From Puia sp. (GTDB taxonomy: Bacteria > Bacteroidota > Bacteroidia > Chitinophagales > Chitinophagaceae), in contig JARLGZ010000233.1 in the NCBI GenBank assembly GCA_031292515.1, forward strand, positions 1 to 64,000: a stretch of 64,000 nt of DNA. Direction: 5' to 3'. A program made the translations under genes and the position numbers. Positions 1 to 8,276 of the stretch are shown piece after piece (the stretch's first letter is position 1; each line of letters begins with the position of its first letter). The notes under the pieces were generated by a model. It made no database searches. It was not told where the DNA came from and was given only the letters and a program-made list of their open reading frames with translations.

Positions 1-1
1 C

Positions 2-154
2 AATGTCCTGACAGAGGATGTCCTGGACGTTTACAGGTCGGCCAGGGCGCATGCATTTCGAAAAAAACACAGGAACAACAAGCTTCCCGGCGAATGCGAT
101 CATTGCATTGACGGATATGGATTAATGTGCAGCAAAAGGAAACTGTATAAATGA
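2..154 (+). CDS. C-terminal tail of a radical SAM/SPASM-like protein (5' partial)
   Basis: A frame open from the window edge runs 50 codons to a TGA at 152-154, four bases before the next gene. The tail carries a cysteine cluster, CDHC followed seven residues later by another Cys (CDHCIDGYGLMC), then a basic end. Such Cys clusters end SPASM or twitch domains of radical SAM enzymes, where they bind an auxiliary iron-sulfur cluster. Radical SAM proteins are common in polysaccharide loci like the one that follows. The assignment is an inference from a short fragment. The rest of the gene lies outside the window. Confidence 0.45.
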   Translation, partial: NVLTEDVLDVYRSARAHAFRKKHRNNKLPGECDHCIDGYGLMCSKRKLYK

Positions 155-158
155 TGTA

Positions 159-1454
159 ATGGCTGATTTCAAAAAAAAGCTGTTTAATGGCGTACTATGG
201 AGATTAGTAAACATAGTTTCAGCTTTCGTCTTCAATATTATTCTCGTAAATGGTCTGGGGGCCGCGGACAGCGGCAGGTTCCTTTTCCAGCTCAACAATC
301 TGTCATTTATCATACTGTTTCTTGGATTTGGCATGGAATCAGGAATGAGCTATTACGCCACGAGAAGGGAGATTCCGCGAAGTGAGCTGTTTACAATAGC
401 CGTCTGCTGGAGCATAGCCGCATCGGTCCTTTTCACATTTCTGTTCTACGGATCCGGATTTTTTAGCCGGTCTCTTGTACCGGAAAAAACACCGTTTATT
501 CCCGTCTATATATTTGGCTCCTTATTGATAACGTTTCTGGGGGCACTTTTCTATTCCAGTCACGATAACGCCCCCCCGAATCTGCTCGTTGCAGGTGCCA
601 ACACCTTGCTTATAATAGTCCTGGCGAAATACCGGTTGACCGGAAAGCCCATCGGGGTTGAATCGTTTATAAATTATTATTTTATTGTGTATGGCCTGAC
701 AGGCTTACTGATGGCTTTGATCCTGTTCAAAAAAGGGACCGATTTCGGAAGATTGCGCTTGGGGAGCGGCATGGTCAGCCCGCTTTTGAGATACAGTTTT
801 CATTCCTTCATGCTTGCAGGGCTTTATACGCTGTTGAAACGGAGCGACTATTGGTTGGTAGAGAGGTTCTGCACGCCAGGCGATATGGGAAACTACATCC
901 AATCGACGAAGATCATTCAGCTGATCCTTTTATTTCCATCACTTGCTTCGTTCACTCTTTATCCCCTGCTGGTGGAGTCCATCCATCAACAAAGGGATTC
1001 TGAAGCGAAGGTCATCAGGTTGTCGGCAATATATATGCTTTTCGCAGTGATCATCAGCACTCCGATCGCTTTACTTGGATTCCTGATATTCCCGTTTCTT
1101 TACGGGCATACTTTTGAAAAAATGAATCATACCGTATTACTCCTCATTCCCGGATTGGTAACGTTAGCGGGAACCTATCCGCTTACGGCTTATTTTTCGG
1201 GGATCAACAGGAACAGCATCAACATCTCTGCACTTACCTTTTCCATCATAATTATGGTAATTTCAGACCTTCTCCTTTTACCGCACTATTTGATTTTTGG
1301 AGCAGCTGCCGGAAGTAGTCTCGCCGGTTTGTTCTATTTTGCTTATCTCCTGCTGAAATTCAAAAAAATAAATAACCTTACATTGACGGAAATTTCAAAA
1401 ACCATAAAACTGAAAGAGGCGTTTTTCTCCCTTTATAAATCGGCAGGCAGATGA
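159..1454 (+). CDS. Polysaccharide flippase (Wzx/MATE-like)
   Basis: A 431-residue integral membrane protein with about 12 hydrophobic segments from residue 12 to residue 400 and short basic loops, the pattern of the polysaccharide biosynthesis (RfbX/Wzx) branch of the MOP flippases. These proteins move undecaprenyl-linked oligosaccharide units across the inner membrane. The start, MADFKKKLFNG, has the Lys-rich N-terminus and the first helix with a Trp-Arg (LWRLVN) typical of the family. It lies four bases after the preceding reading frame, and its stop overlaps the next start as ATGA, so the three genes are probably one operon. The substrate cannot be predicted. Confidence 0.85.
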   Translation: MADFKKKLFNGVLWRLVNIVSAFVFNIILVNGLGAADSGRFLFQLNNLSFIILFLGFGMESGMSYYATRREIPRSELFTIAVCWSIAASVLFTFLFYGSGFFSRSLVPEKTPFIPVYIFGSLLITFLGALFYSSHDNAPPNLLVAGANTLLIIVLAKYRLTGKPIGVESFINYYFIVYGLTGLLMALILFKKGTDFGRLRLGSGMVSPLLRYSFHSFMLAGLYTLLKRSDYWLVERFCTPGDMGNYIQSTKIIQLILLFPSLASFTLYPLLVESIHQQRDSEAKVIRLSAIYMLFAVIISTPIALLGFLIFPFLYGHTFEKMNHTVLLLIPGLVTLAGTYPLTAYFSGINRNSINISALTFSIIIMVISDLLLLPHYLIFGAAAGSSLAGLFYFAYLLLKFKKINNLTLTEISKTIKLKEAFFSLYKSAGR

Positions 1455-2371
1455 ACAAACTGGGGGTCTACATAGTGTGCTGCAAAAAAGACTATTATTT
1501 CGCGAAAATAGGCATCGCGAGCATACGATACTGGAACGAGACCGTTCCGGTGTATCTCCTGAAGGATCTTTCTCAGGGTTATTTCGATACCTCGTTGACC
1601 GAAAAAATGTTTAACGTGCATATCGCCACTGCGGATTATAAAAACCTCTACGCCTATATAAAGCTACAGCCCTACATATCCGGTCTGCGAGAAAGGATAT
1701 TACTCTCGGATTCAGACGTGGTCTGGCTGGGAGATATGGCGGCAACACTGGATAAGTATACGGAAAATATCATCGTTGACGGATACTCTCCTGAACTGGC
1801 GGAAGAAGAAATGAACAGATGGTATTTCAACACGGACCGTTTGTATCAATATGATGCCCTTTACAGGTATCCGGGATTTTTATTTAATTCCGGTTTTTTT
1901 GCCTGCGATACTTCGATTTTTCAGAAAGAAGACTTCCGGCATATCATCGATTGGAAAGACAATCCGGAATTCCGCGTCAAAAACGTATTTCTATGCGAAG
2001 ATCAGGGGATCATAAACTACCTGTTCTCTAAAAAAATCGCGCGGAATGAAATCTCCTTCAAAAGCCTCCCCCTGCAGATCTGGGGACACAGCGAAGAAGC
2101 GGAGAACTACAACCTTGAGGATATTAAACAAAAAAAAGATTATCCCCGCGTCATCCATTGGTTTGGCAGAAAGATAGGGCTGATTGGATTTTTTCCAGGC
2201 TCCCGCGTACTCAAATTCTATGAAAATTATTACTATAGCAAATTGAACTATGGAAGCGTCAGGCTCGCGCTTGCAAGACTAAAGCGCTCACTCCTGAACC
2301 CGCACTATTTTGTCTACCAATCAATTAAACGGATTTTCTATTTCTTCAATGGCAGAGGCAATGACGTGTGA
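1451..2371 (+). CDS. Putative glycosyltransferase, GT-A fold (GT8-like)
   Basis: A 306-residue soluble protein. Around residues 75-90 it has LLSDSDVVWLG, the DxD motif (here DSD) that binds the metal and sugar nucleotide in GT-A glycosyltransferases. A pattern GFLFNSGFFACD and CEDQGIINYL further on matches the acceptor side of GT8-like or nucleotide-diphospho-sugar transferases, and a late conserved-looking HWFG follows. The start overlaps the flippase stop (ATGA), so translation is probably coupled. It likely adds one residue to a surface glycan made by this locus. No donor or acceptor can be named. The next gene, tpiA, is convergent. Confidence 0.7.
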   Translation: MNKLGVYIVCCKKDYYFAKIGIASIRYWNETVPVYLLKDLSQGYFDTSLTEKMFNVHIATADYKNLYAYIKLQPYISGLRERILLSDSDVVWLGDMAATLDKYTENIIVDGYSPELAEEEMNRWYFNTDRLYQYDALYRYPGFLFNSGFFACDTSIFQKEDFRHIIDWKDNPEFRVKNVFLCEDQGIINYLFSKKIARNEISFKSLPLQIWGHSEEAENYNLEDIKQKKDYPRVIHWFGRKIGLIGFFPGSRVLKFYENYYYSKLNYGSVRLALARLKRSLLNPHYFVYQSIKRIFYFFNGRGNDV

Positions 2372-2403
2372 GAGCAAGTTCCCCCAGATGCCGGTTTATA
2401 TGC

Positions 2404-2435
2404 ATCCGGACCCTGATTCAAGGCAGAGTCCGGAT
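2404..2435. terminator. Inverted repeat between convergent genes
   Basis: An 8 bp perfect stem, ATCCGGAC at 2404-2411 and GTCCGGAT at 2428-2435 with a 16-base loop, sits in the 77 bp between the convergent glycosyltransferase gene and tpiA. It has no clear U-tract, so a bidirectional terminator is only an inference. Confidence 0.3.
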
Positions 2436-2448
2436 AATCCGGCAGGCT

Positions 2449-3210
2449 TTAGGACAAAGCCCGGATAATCTTCGTAAAATCGGCTGCCACGAGAGAAGCC
2501 CCTCCGACCAAACCCCCATCGACATCCGGACAGGAGAACAGTTCCTTCGCGTTTCCGGCCTTTACGCTTCCGCCGTACAAAATGGAGATCCCGTCAGCTG
2601 CCTTTTTACCGTATTTTGCGGCGATTACCGAGCGGATATGAGCATGTATCTCCTGTGCTTGTTCGGTAGTGGCCGTCTTCCCGGTTCCGATCGCCCAAAT
2701 AGGCTCATAGGCGATGACCACATCACCGAGCTGCTGGGCGGAGAGATGGAACAGGGACTCCCTTAACTGTGTTTCGACAAAGTTGTTGTGTTGGTCGGCC
2801 TCACGTATTGTCAGGGGTTCTCCGCAGCAAAAAATGGGTTTGATACCGGCTGCCAGGCATAGGTCCAGCTTTTCGGCGAGCATGGCGTTGGTCTCCGAGA
2901 AATATTCCCTCCTTTCACTATGCCCGACTACGCAATATTTTATACCGACCGACTCCAGCATTTCAGCGGAGACTTCGCCGGTAAAAGCCCCGGATTTCTT
3001 GTGATAACAGTTTTGTGCGGCGGCAAAATAGTTGGCCTCGCCGGCCAGTTCGCTACTGGTCATGATGAGGTAAGGAAAGGGAACGGCAAAGATCACCTGC
3101 TGATGATCGGCCAGGGCGATCCTCTCTTCCAGGATATCGTCCAGCAATTGTTCTCCCTGCTTGTACGTTAGGTTCATCTTCCAGTTAGCGGCGGCGATTT
3201 GCTTTCTCAT
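2449..3210 (-). CDS. tpiA: Triosephosphate isomerase
   Basis: Glycolytic and gluconeogenic enzyme that interconverts dihydroxyacetone phosphate and glyceraldehyde 3-phosphate in the cytoplasm. The 253 residues match the usual length. Catalytic residues are visible: Asn9 and Lys11 in ANWKMN, His97 in VVGHSERR, and Glu169 in AYEPIWAIGTG, with the phosphate-binding LYGGSVKAGNAKEL near the end. It starts 20 bp downstream of the alternative glmU gene on the same strand, so the two may be cotranscribed. Confidence 0.97.
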   Translation of the reverse strand: MRKQIAAANWKMNLTYKQGEQLLDDILEERIALADHQQVIFAVPFPYLIMTSSELAGEANYFAAAQNCYHKKSGAFTGEVSAEMLESVGIKYCVVGHSERREYFSETNAMLAEKLDLCLAAGIKPIFCCGEPLTIREADQHNNFVETQLRESLFHLSAQQLGDVVIAYEPIWAIGTGKTATTEQAQEIHAHIRSVIAAKYGKKAADGISILYGGSVKAGNAKELFSCPDVDGGLVGGASLVAADFTKIIRALS

Positions 3211-3230
3211 TTATGGGTTGTTTTTTCCTT

Positions 3231-4328
3231 TTACAATCTGTCAAAAATATGTTTCAAAACTTGTATTTCTTCTTCCGCGGGCACATGATTTTTTAATCTC
3301 TTCCAGTTAGCGATATCCCTCAGGGCCGTCTCGAACCGGTAACGCACCGATCCGTCATGTCCCCAGGTAAAGCTGGGGACATATTTTGGCGGCCGGCTTT
3401 CTCCGAAAATATTGCAACAGACGCCAACGACCGAACCGGTAGTAAAGGAGGTGTTGATGGCGCAACGGGAATAATCACCCATCAGCAGACCGCACTTCAT
3501 ACCTGCGTTAACATACTCACCCTCCATAACCCCTTCCCTCGCGGGTCCTTCCTTCGAAGGCTCTTCCGCTAAAGGCTGCCATACCCTGGTATCCGAAGCA
3601 TTGTTTTTCAGATTGGAGTTGGAGGTCCCGGCGCCCAGGTTGCACCACTCGCCGATCACCGAGTCACCCAGGTATCCATCATGCCCTTTATTGGAATAGC
3701 CCAGGATCACCGAGTTTTTGATCTCCCCCCCGACCGTGCTGAAGGGTCCGACGGTTGTCGCCCCATATATTTTTGACCCCATCTTCACGACGGCTCCCTC
3801 GCATAAGGCGAAGGGTCCCCGGATCAGGGATCCTTCCATGATTTCGGCATCGCGCCCGATATAGATCGGTCCGTCCGAAGCATTCAGGACCGAACAGGAC
3901 ACTCTTGCACCTGGTTCAAGAAAGATATTTTCGGGGTGCTCGAATTGGTTCGAGGGAGGGATCGGCGCGGAAAGCCTGCCTTTTGTAAGCAGCTCAAAAT
4001 CGGCGCGGATGGCCCGGGCATTGAGCCTGAACAAGTCCCAGGGCCGGGAAATACGGTCAGCCGCATCTGCATAATCCCGCAGGTCCCGCTCCATAGCCCC
4101 TTCCCGGAGAATCGCCGCCAGACGGCTGTCGGGAATAAGGGTCAGGGGCAGCCTGAACCCGGAAAAACCGGGGCCGGCAGATCGTAAAACAGGCGGAAAA
4201 CCGGAAAAACGCTCCCATTTCTCACGAATCGTGAGAATTCCCAAACGAATATCGAGAACCGAACGGGTCAATGTGAATGGGAAAAGATCAGCCGCGGAGG
4301 CGATGTCGTCCAACACGATCCTATTCAT
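3231..4328 (-). CDS. Alternative GlmU-type bifunctional UDP-GlcNAc synthesis protein
   Basis: A 365-residue protein resembling the Bacteroidota family known as alternative bacterial GlmU (uridylyl- plus acetyltransferase, TIGR03991 type). The N-terminus (LDDIASAADLFPFTLTRSV, then LGILTIREKW) has the family's own signature rather than the LxxGxGTRM loop of E. coli GlmU. Residues about 130-340 form a left-handed beta-helix with hexapeptide-like repeats (IYIGRDAEIMEG, GYSNKGHDGYLGDSVIG, GAGTSNSN). The predicted role is making UDP-N-acetylglucosamine for peptidoglycan and LPS. It lies downstream of rpmE2, from which a terminator hairpin separates it, and upstream of tpiA. Confidence 0.85.
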   Translation of the reverse strand: MNRIVLDDIASAADLFPFTLTRSVLDIRLGILTIREKWERFSGFPPVLRSAGPGFSGFRLPLTLIPDSRLAAILREGAMERDLRDYADAADRISRPWDLFRLNARAIRADFELLTKGRLSAPIPPSNQFEHPENIFLEPGARVSCSVLNASDGPIYIGRDAEIMEGSLIRGPFALCEGAVVKMGSKIYGATTVGPFSTVGGEIKNSVILGYSNKGHDGYLGDSVIGEWCNLGAGTSNSNLKNNASDTRVWQPLAEEPSKEGPAREGVMEGEYVNAGMKCGLLMGDYSRCAINTSFTTGSVVGVCCNIFGESRPPKYVPSFTWGHDGSVRYRFETALRDIANWKRLKNHVPAEEEIQVLKHIFDRL

Positions 4329-4339
4329 GGGCTAAAACT

Positions 4340-4374
4340 ACAATAAAAAACCCCCTCCTTGTGCAAGGAAGGGG
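4340..4374 (-). terminator. Intrinsic terminator downstream of rpmE2
   Basis: Read on the minus strand, a roughly 10 bp stem (CCCCTTCCTT pairing with AAGGAGGGGG, one mismatch, 4-base loop) is followed directly by TTTTTT. It lies between the rpmE2 stop and the alternative glmU start, so the two genes are probably separate transcription units. Confidence 0.8.
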
Positions 4375-4430
4375 AATAAATATGATTGAAAACCGCCTGC
4401 TCCACCGGAATCCGTCCGACGGAGGGCTTA

Positions 4431-4685
4431 TTATTTTGTCTTCTTTTCGTAACGCTTTTTGAACTTGTCGATCCTTCCCGCCGTATCCACCAGCATATTC
4501 TTACCGGTAAAGAAAGGATGGGAAGTATTGGAAATTTCCAATTTGATGAGGGGATATTCGTTACCGTCTTCCCACTTCACCGTTTCCCTGGAACCAGCGG
4601 AAGAACGGCTTAAAAAAGAGGTTCCATTACTCATATCCTTAAAAACGACAAACCTGTAATTTTTGGGATGCAGATCTTTTTTCAT
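4431..4685 (-). CDS. rpmE2: 50S ribosomal protein L31 type B
   Basis: An 84-residue basic protein starting [17 protein letters not shown] and containing [37 protein letters not shown], the pattern of type B L31 of the large ribosomal subunit. The four zinc-binding cysteines of type A L31 are absent, as expected for the zinc-independent paralogue. It is flanked by a terminator downstream and by a hairpin in its likely leader (4706-4725). Confidence 0.95.
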   Translation of the reverse strand: MKKDLHPKNYRFVVFKDMSNGTSFLSRSSAGSRETVKWEDGNEYPLIKLEISNTSHPFFTGKNMLVDTAGRIDKFKKRYEKKTK

Positions 4686-4705
4686 AACTTACTGTATTTG
4701 AGGGT

Positions 4706-4734
4706 TGTACGGATTTGGCCGTACAGTTTTTTTT
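4706..4734 (+). terminator. Perfect hairpin plus T8 in the rpmE2 leader
   Basis: TGTACGG (4706-4712) and CCGTACA (4719-4725) form a perfect 7 bp stem with a 6-base loop, followed on the plus strand by eight T at 4727-4734. This is a textbook intrinsic terminator for rightward transcription, but no rightward gene precedes it. On the minus strand the same hairpin falls about 21 bases before the rpmE2 start codon, so it could instead be a leader structure used in ribosomal protein autoregulation. Confidence 0.55.
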
Positions 4735-4806
4735 AATAAGAGTGCGAAATTAGGAATTAGTCGGCTGGTTTCCAAATAATTCCGGGTCCATTGAGGAGCG
4801 CCCTTA

Positions 4807-5298
4807 TTAACTGCGCATATTGACATATTGCAGGGCGAAGCCCAGGCCAGCCTGGTTACATAACTGAATGATGGCCTGCAGGTCATCGATCTTTTTGGCG
4901 GTCACCCTCACCAGGTCGTCCATGATCTGGGCTTGTACCTTGAGACCCGAATCCTTGATCAGCTTCGTGACCTTTTTAGCGTCTTCCTGCTTGAGCCCGT
5001 TTTGTACGGGTACTTCCAGCTTTACAATTTTACCGCTCGGATGGGGATCCTTGCTGATGTCGAAAGCGAGCGGATCCAGCCCCTGCTTCATGGAACGGCT
5101 GATCAGCACGTCCACGATCTGTTTTACCTTCATGTCGCTTTCCGCCTCAAGTTCGATCTTCATGTCTTTTTTGTTCAGCTCTATTTTTACTGGAGAGTCT
5201 TTGAAGTCAAAGCGGTTCGTAATCTCTTTTTTGGTAACGTTTACCGCGTTGTCCAATGTTTGCGGATCGACCTTGCTTACGATATCGAAGGATGCCAT
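4807..5298 (-). CDS. yajQ: YajQ family nucleotide-binding protein (DUF520)
   Basis: A 163-residue cytoplasmic protein starting MASFDIVSKVDPQTLDNAVN, with two ferredoxin-like repeats and internal motifs TNRFDFKDSP, SRSMKQGLD and VRVTAKKIDDLQ that define the YajQ family. Family members have been reported to bind nucleic acids and, in some bacteria, cyclic di-GMP. The role here is not shown by the sequence. An exact TAnnTTTG box lies 17 bases upstream (5315-5322, minus strand). Confidence 0.93.
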   Translation of the reverse strand: MASFDIVSKVDPQTLDNAVNVTKKEITNRFDFKDSPVKIELNKKDMKIELEAESDMKVKQIVDVLISRSMKQGLDPLAFDISKDPHPSGKIVKLEVPVQNGLKQEDAKKVTKLIKDSGLKVQAQIMDDLVRVTAKKIDDLQAIIQLCNQAGLGFALQYVNMRS

Positions 5299-5314
5299 AG
5301 ATAAAGATTATTGG

Positions 5315-5322
5315 CAAAGGTA
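5315..5322 (-). promoter_or_regulatory. Bacteroidota -7 box for yajQ
   Basis: Minus-strand TACCTTTG matches TAnnTTTG exactly and would give a leader of about 10 bases for yajQ. No convincing -33 TTTG is present at the usual distance. Confidence 0.45.
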
Positions 5323-5334
5323 AATAACAATCTC

Positions 5335-5364
5335 ATAAAAGAAAGGCCTCCTGGAAAGGAGGCC
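5335..5364 (-). terminator. Intrinsic terminator of the outer-membrane receptor gene
   Basis: On the minus strand a perfect 7 bp stem (GGCCTCC and GGAGGCC, 6-base loop) is followed by TTTCTTTT. It lies 50 bp after the receptor stop codon and just before the yajQ promoter box. Confidence 0.8.
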
Positions 5365-5414
5365 CGGTAAAAACAAACTCACAGTCTGAGAAGCTTATCA
5401 TCCGCAAAGCCGGC

Positions 5415-7904
5415 TCAGTTCCCGCCGCCCGCTTTTACCCTGTTTTGTTCTTCGCCGGCACCATGGTTCCGGGAAACCGGGTTGTCTTTCAAAGGTTTCC
5501 CGAATCTCCAGGTAAAAGAGAGGCTGACCTGGCGTGTATCACGGGTATTGTGGAAGCTGGCTTCCGTTTGCTGAAAATTGATGTAGCCTTGTACCTGCTG
5601 GGTATACAGGATATCGCGGATGCCCAGTTTCAGGGTTCCCTTTTCTTTCCACACCTGTTTCGACAAGGCTGCGGAAAGCTCTCCCATCGGGTCAACGATC
5701 ACCTGTCCTTCGACGCCCCTGCTACGATAAAACCCGGATAATTCCGCCCCCCACCCTTTATTGAATTTAAATTGGTTGTTCACGTTGAGGAGCAGGGTCG
5801 TCGCCGATATATGGATCTCTTCGCCATAGAGCATTCCCGAGAATTTATTATAGTTGAGATCCGTGTAGAGGATAGCCGTCCACCACTTCAGTGGATGCAG
5901 TTGCGCGTTCAGGGCGATACCGGCATTTTGGCGGCTCCCGATGTTCCCTTTCCGGACGATGGTAGCCTGTCCCTCCTGTTCAAAGGTCTCCGTAAAGAAG
6001 TTCTCCGTGTAACTGTAGTTAAGCGTCGTACTCAGAAAATTATTATACGTGTGTGAAAACTCGATATTTTGTGTGAATTGCGGTTGCAGATAGGGGTTTC
6101 CGGCCTGATAAGTATATTGGTCAAGGAAGAACAGAAAAGGATTCAGATCCTGGTAGTCAGGCCGGTCGATCCTGCGTCCATAGCCTATCGAAAACTGATT
6201 CTTCTGATTTGCCTGGTAACCGATATGAACGGTTGGAAAAAGATTGACATAAGATCTTGAGAAGGAAGAGTCATTGTTATTCACAGTCTCCCCGTTGCCC
6301 AGCTGATGCCCCGAATAATTCGTATTCTCCAACCTGACGCCTGCCTGGAGGCTCCACTTCTTATACTGCCTGTTCAGGTTCAGGTATAAAGCGTTTACAT
6401 TTTCCCGGTACAGGAAATGGTTGGTCTTCGTGGTATCGACCAGGGGCGTGTTGTCCACGATATTAAAATAGTCGGCCGTGTTATCCGTGGCGACATAGCT
6501 CGTCTTCAGGCCCGCTTCCAGTTTGAAGTCTTTTGTGAACGGATGGGTATAGTCGGATTTAAAGGAATAGATATCGATCTCGCTGGGCAGATGTCCGGAG
6601 AGTATGCTTCCGCTTAACTCCTTATACTCGGGTGTATAGGTGGTATTGTTAAAATACTGGTCGCTCCCCGAAGCATACCTGACATAGTCCATGTCGGCGG
6701 TCAGTTCCCTGCCGGTGGAATCGAACCGGCGTCTGAAATTCAGGTTCACAGAGCCGCTCTGCCATTTGCCCCTGATCGTGCTGGGAGAATATACGATAGA
6801 ATCTATCTTGTTACCGGCATCTTTTAGCTGGATATTGCTGGTAGAGTTAAAATGCTGGTCGTTCTGAAACCCGCTTAACACGACACCGATCGCAGTCTTC
6901 CTATTCAGGTAATAGTCGATGCCGAATTTCGCGTTTGCGGAAGGATTGGAAAAAGTCATGTGAGTTGTCTGGCTGAAAATCGAAGTGACCTGCTGATTGG
7001 CGTCCAGGTATTTACGGGTGAGGTCAAGGGTCTGAAACCCTTTCCACAGGTTATATCCGCCATTAAAGAAGATGTTGAACTTCCCGTTTCTGTAATTCAG
7101 ATTGAGGCTGGCGCCGGGTTTGGGATAGACACCCTGGCTATTGGTCAACATCAGGTTTCCGTTAAAACCTTTTGCTTTATTTTTTTTGGTCTTCAGGTTG
7201 ATGATACCCGAATTGCCGGCGGCATCATATTTCGCGGAAGGATTGGTCATAATCTCCAGTTGATCGATGGCGGAGGCGGGCAACCCTTTCAGATAATCCG
7301 AGAGCTGGGTAGCGGACATATAGGTAGGCCGGTCATCGATCATTACAATCACTCCCTGTTTCCCTTTCAGACTGATATTGCCGTCCTTGTCCACCGTAAC
7401 GCCCGGGGATTTCTCCAGGACATCCATAACGCTTGCACCGGCATTGGAAGGGGAGGCATCGACATTGATGACCATGCGATCGGCTTTCTGCTCCATAAAA
7501 GGCTTCGAAGCGACTACCGATACGGCCTGCATTTCCATCGCCTGGCTTAATAAAACAATGGTTTCCAATGTAACAGATAGGTTTCCGCCCGATACGGCGA
7601 AGGGTAACGTCCTGTTTTTGACGTGTCCTGCGGCAGTGACGGAGACCCGGTAGTCACCGGATTTCACTTTTTCAAAAAGGAACCGGCCATTGCTATCGGT
7701 GACCGTCGTTCCGATTACGGAAGAATCCCCGGGATGCAGGAGGTTGACTGTCGCCGATCCGAGAGGCTGGCGATGCTCGTCCTGCACGAAACCGCTTATG
7801 GTCCCGGTGCCATCCTGGGCATGCCCGGAAAGAACAACGAACAGGTTAAAAACCGTTACCAGGCAGGACAAGCAGAAAGCCCGTAATTTGATTAGAGGTC
7901 TCAT
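5415..7904 (-). CDS. Outer-membrane beta-barrel receptor (TonB-receptor-like, CarboxypepD_reg N-domain)
   Basis: An 829-residue exported protein. Residues 1-29 form a signal peptide ending in GHAQ. Residues 30-115 are a carboxypeptidase-regulatory-like Ig fold (GTISGFVQDEHRQPLGSATVNL). Residues 130-240 form a plug-like domain (DVLEKSPGVTVDKDGNISLKG, SAKYDAAGNSGIINLKT), and the rest is a barrel ending in the aromatic SFTWRFGK before a short hydrophilic tail. This is the OMP_b-brl_3 architecture. Proteins of this kind sit in the outer membrane and may take up or bind large ligands. No SusD or sugar-degradation gene is adjacent, so a polysaccharide-utilisation role is not supported, and the ligand is unknown. 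It has its own terminator. Confidence 0.85.
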   Translation of the reverse strand: MRPLIKLRAFCLSCLVTVFNLFVVLSGHAQDGTGTISGFVQDEHRQPLGSATVNLLHPGDSSVIGTTVTDSNGRFLFEKVKSGDYRVSVTAAGHVKNRTLPFAVSGGNLSVTLETIVLLSQAMEMQAVSVVASKPFMEQKADRMVINVDASPSNAGASVMDVLEKSPGVTVDKDGNISLKGKQGVIVMIDDRPTYMSATQLSDYLKGLPASAIDQLEIMTNPSAKYDAAGNSGIINLKTKKNKAKGFNGNLMLTNSQGVYPKPGASLNLNYRNGKFNIFFNGGYNLWKGFQTLDLTRKYLDANQQVTSIFSQTTHMTFSNPSANAKFGIDYYLNRKTAIGVVLSGFQNDQHFNSTSNIQLKDAGNKIDSIVYSPSTIRGKWQSGSVNLNFRRRFDSTGRELTADMDYVRYASGSDQYFNNTTYTPEYKELSGSILSGHLPSEIDIYSFKSDYTHPFTKDFKLEAGLKTSYVATDNTADYFNIVDNTPLVDTTKTNHFLYRENVNALYLNLNRQYKKWSLQAGVRLENTNYSGHQLGNGETVNNNDSSFSRSYVNLFPTVHIGYQANQKNQFSIGYGRRIDRPDYQDLNPFLFFLDQYTYQAGNPYLQPQFTQNIEFSHTYNNFLSTTLNYSYTENFFTETFEQEGQATIVRKGNIGSRQNAGIALNAQLHPLKWWTAILYTDLNYNKFSGMLYGEEIHISATTLLLNVNNQFKFNKGWGAELSGFYRSRGVEGQVIVDPMGELSAALSKQVWKEKGTLKLGIRDILYTQQVQGYINFQQTEASFHNTRDTRQVSLSFTWRFGKPLKDNPVSRNHGAGEEQNRVKAGGGN

Positions 7905-8276
7905 AAAAGTTATTTTGAATTACTGTGAGTTACCGTATGCTTAGTACTATCTTTTAAATATTACAGTACAAAGATTGGTACTTTGCATTACATAGAACAT
8001 GGCTTTGTTGGGAGCGGTTATTTTTATTGATGACCGGCAAGGGCCCCAAAGAAAGCCGGCTTTATACCAGCAGGGAAGTCGGAGGAAGTAGACGCGCCCT
8101 ATTGTAAATCGTTACAGGAAACGAAACAAAAATCCGCGTAAATGAAGCGAGAAGATCAAGAATCAAAGAATGTATTGTAATGCAGGAAAGGTCAAAAAGC
8201 AGGAAAAAGCCCCGGAAAAACAGGAAAAAGACGTAAAATAGGCCCGAAACACTCAAAAGCCGTACATTTTAAGAGA
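7905..8276. other. Gene-free stretch upstream of the receptor; operator-like repeat
   Basis: This 372 bp interval between the receptor start and the lgt stop has no convincing gene. Near the receptor it holds several GTAC words, including the near-palindrome GTACAAAGATTGGTAC at 7966-7981, overlapping minus-strand AATCTTTG, which is one mismatch from the -7 consensus. This is where the receptor promoter and any operator should lie. The lgt-proximal half is purine-rich, with repeated AGGAAAAA words (about 8200-8230). Confidence 0.4.

Noticed and set aside
2368-2766. Rightward 132-codon frame overlapping tpiA
   Set aside because: It starts at a GTG inside the glycosyltransferase end, has an Arg/Cys-rich composition, and is fully antisense to the well-supported tpiA gene.
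8062-8256. Leftward 64-codon Phe/Leu-rich frame between the receptor and lgt genes
   Set aside because: It reads antisense through a purine-rich stretch, which produces Phe and Leu by composition alone. No start context or family likeness is seen.
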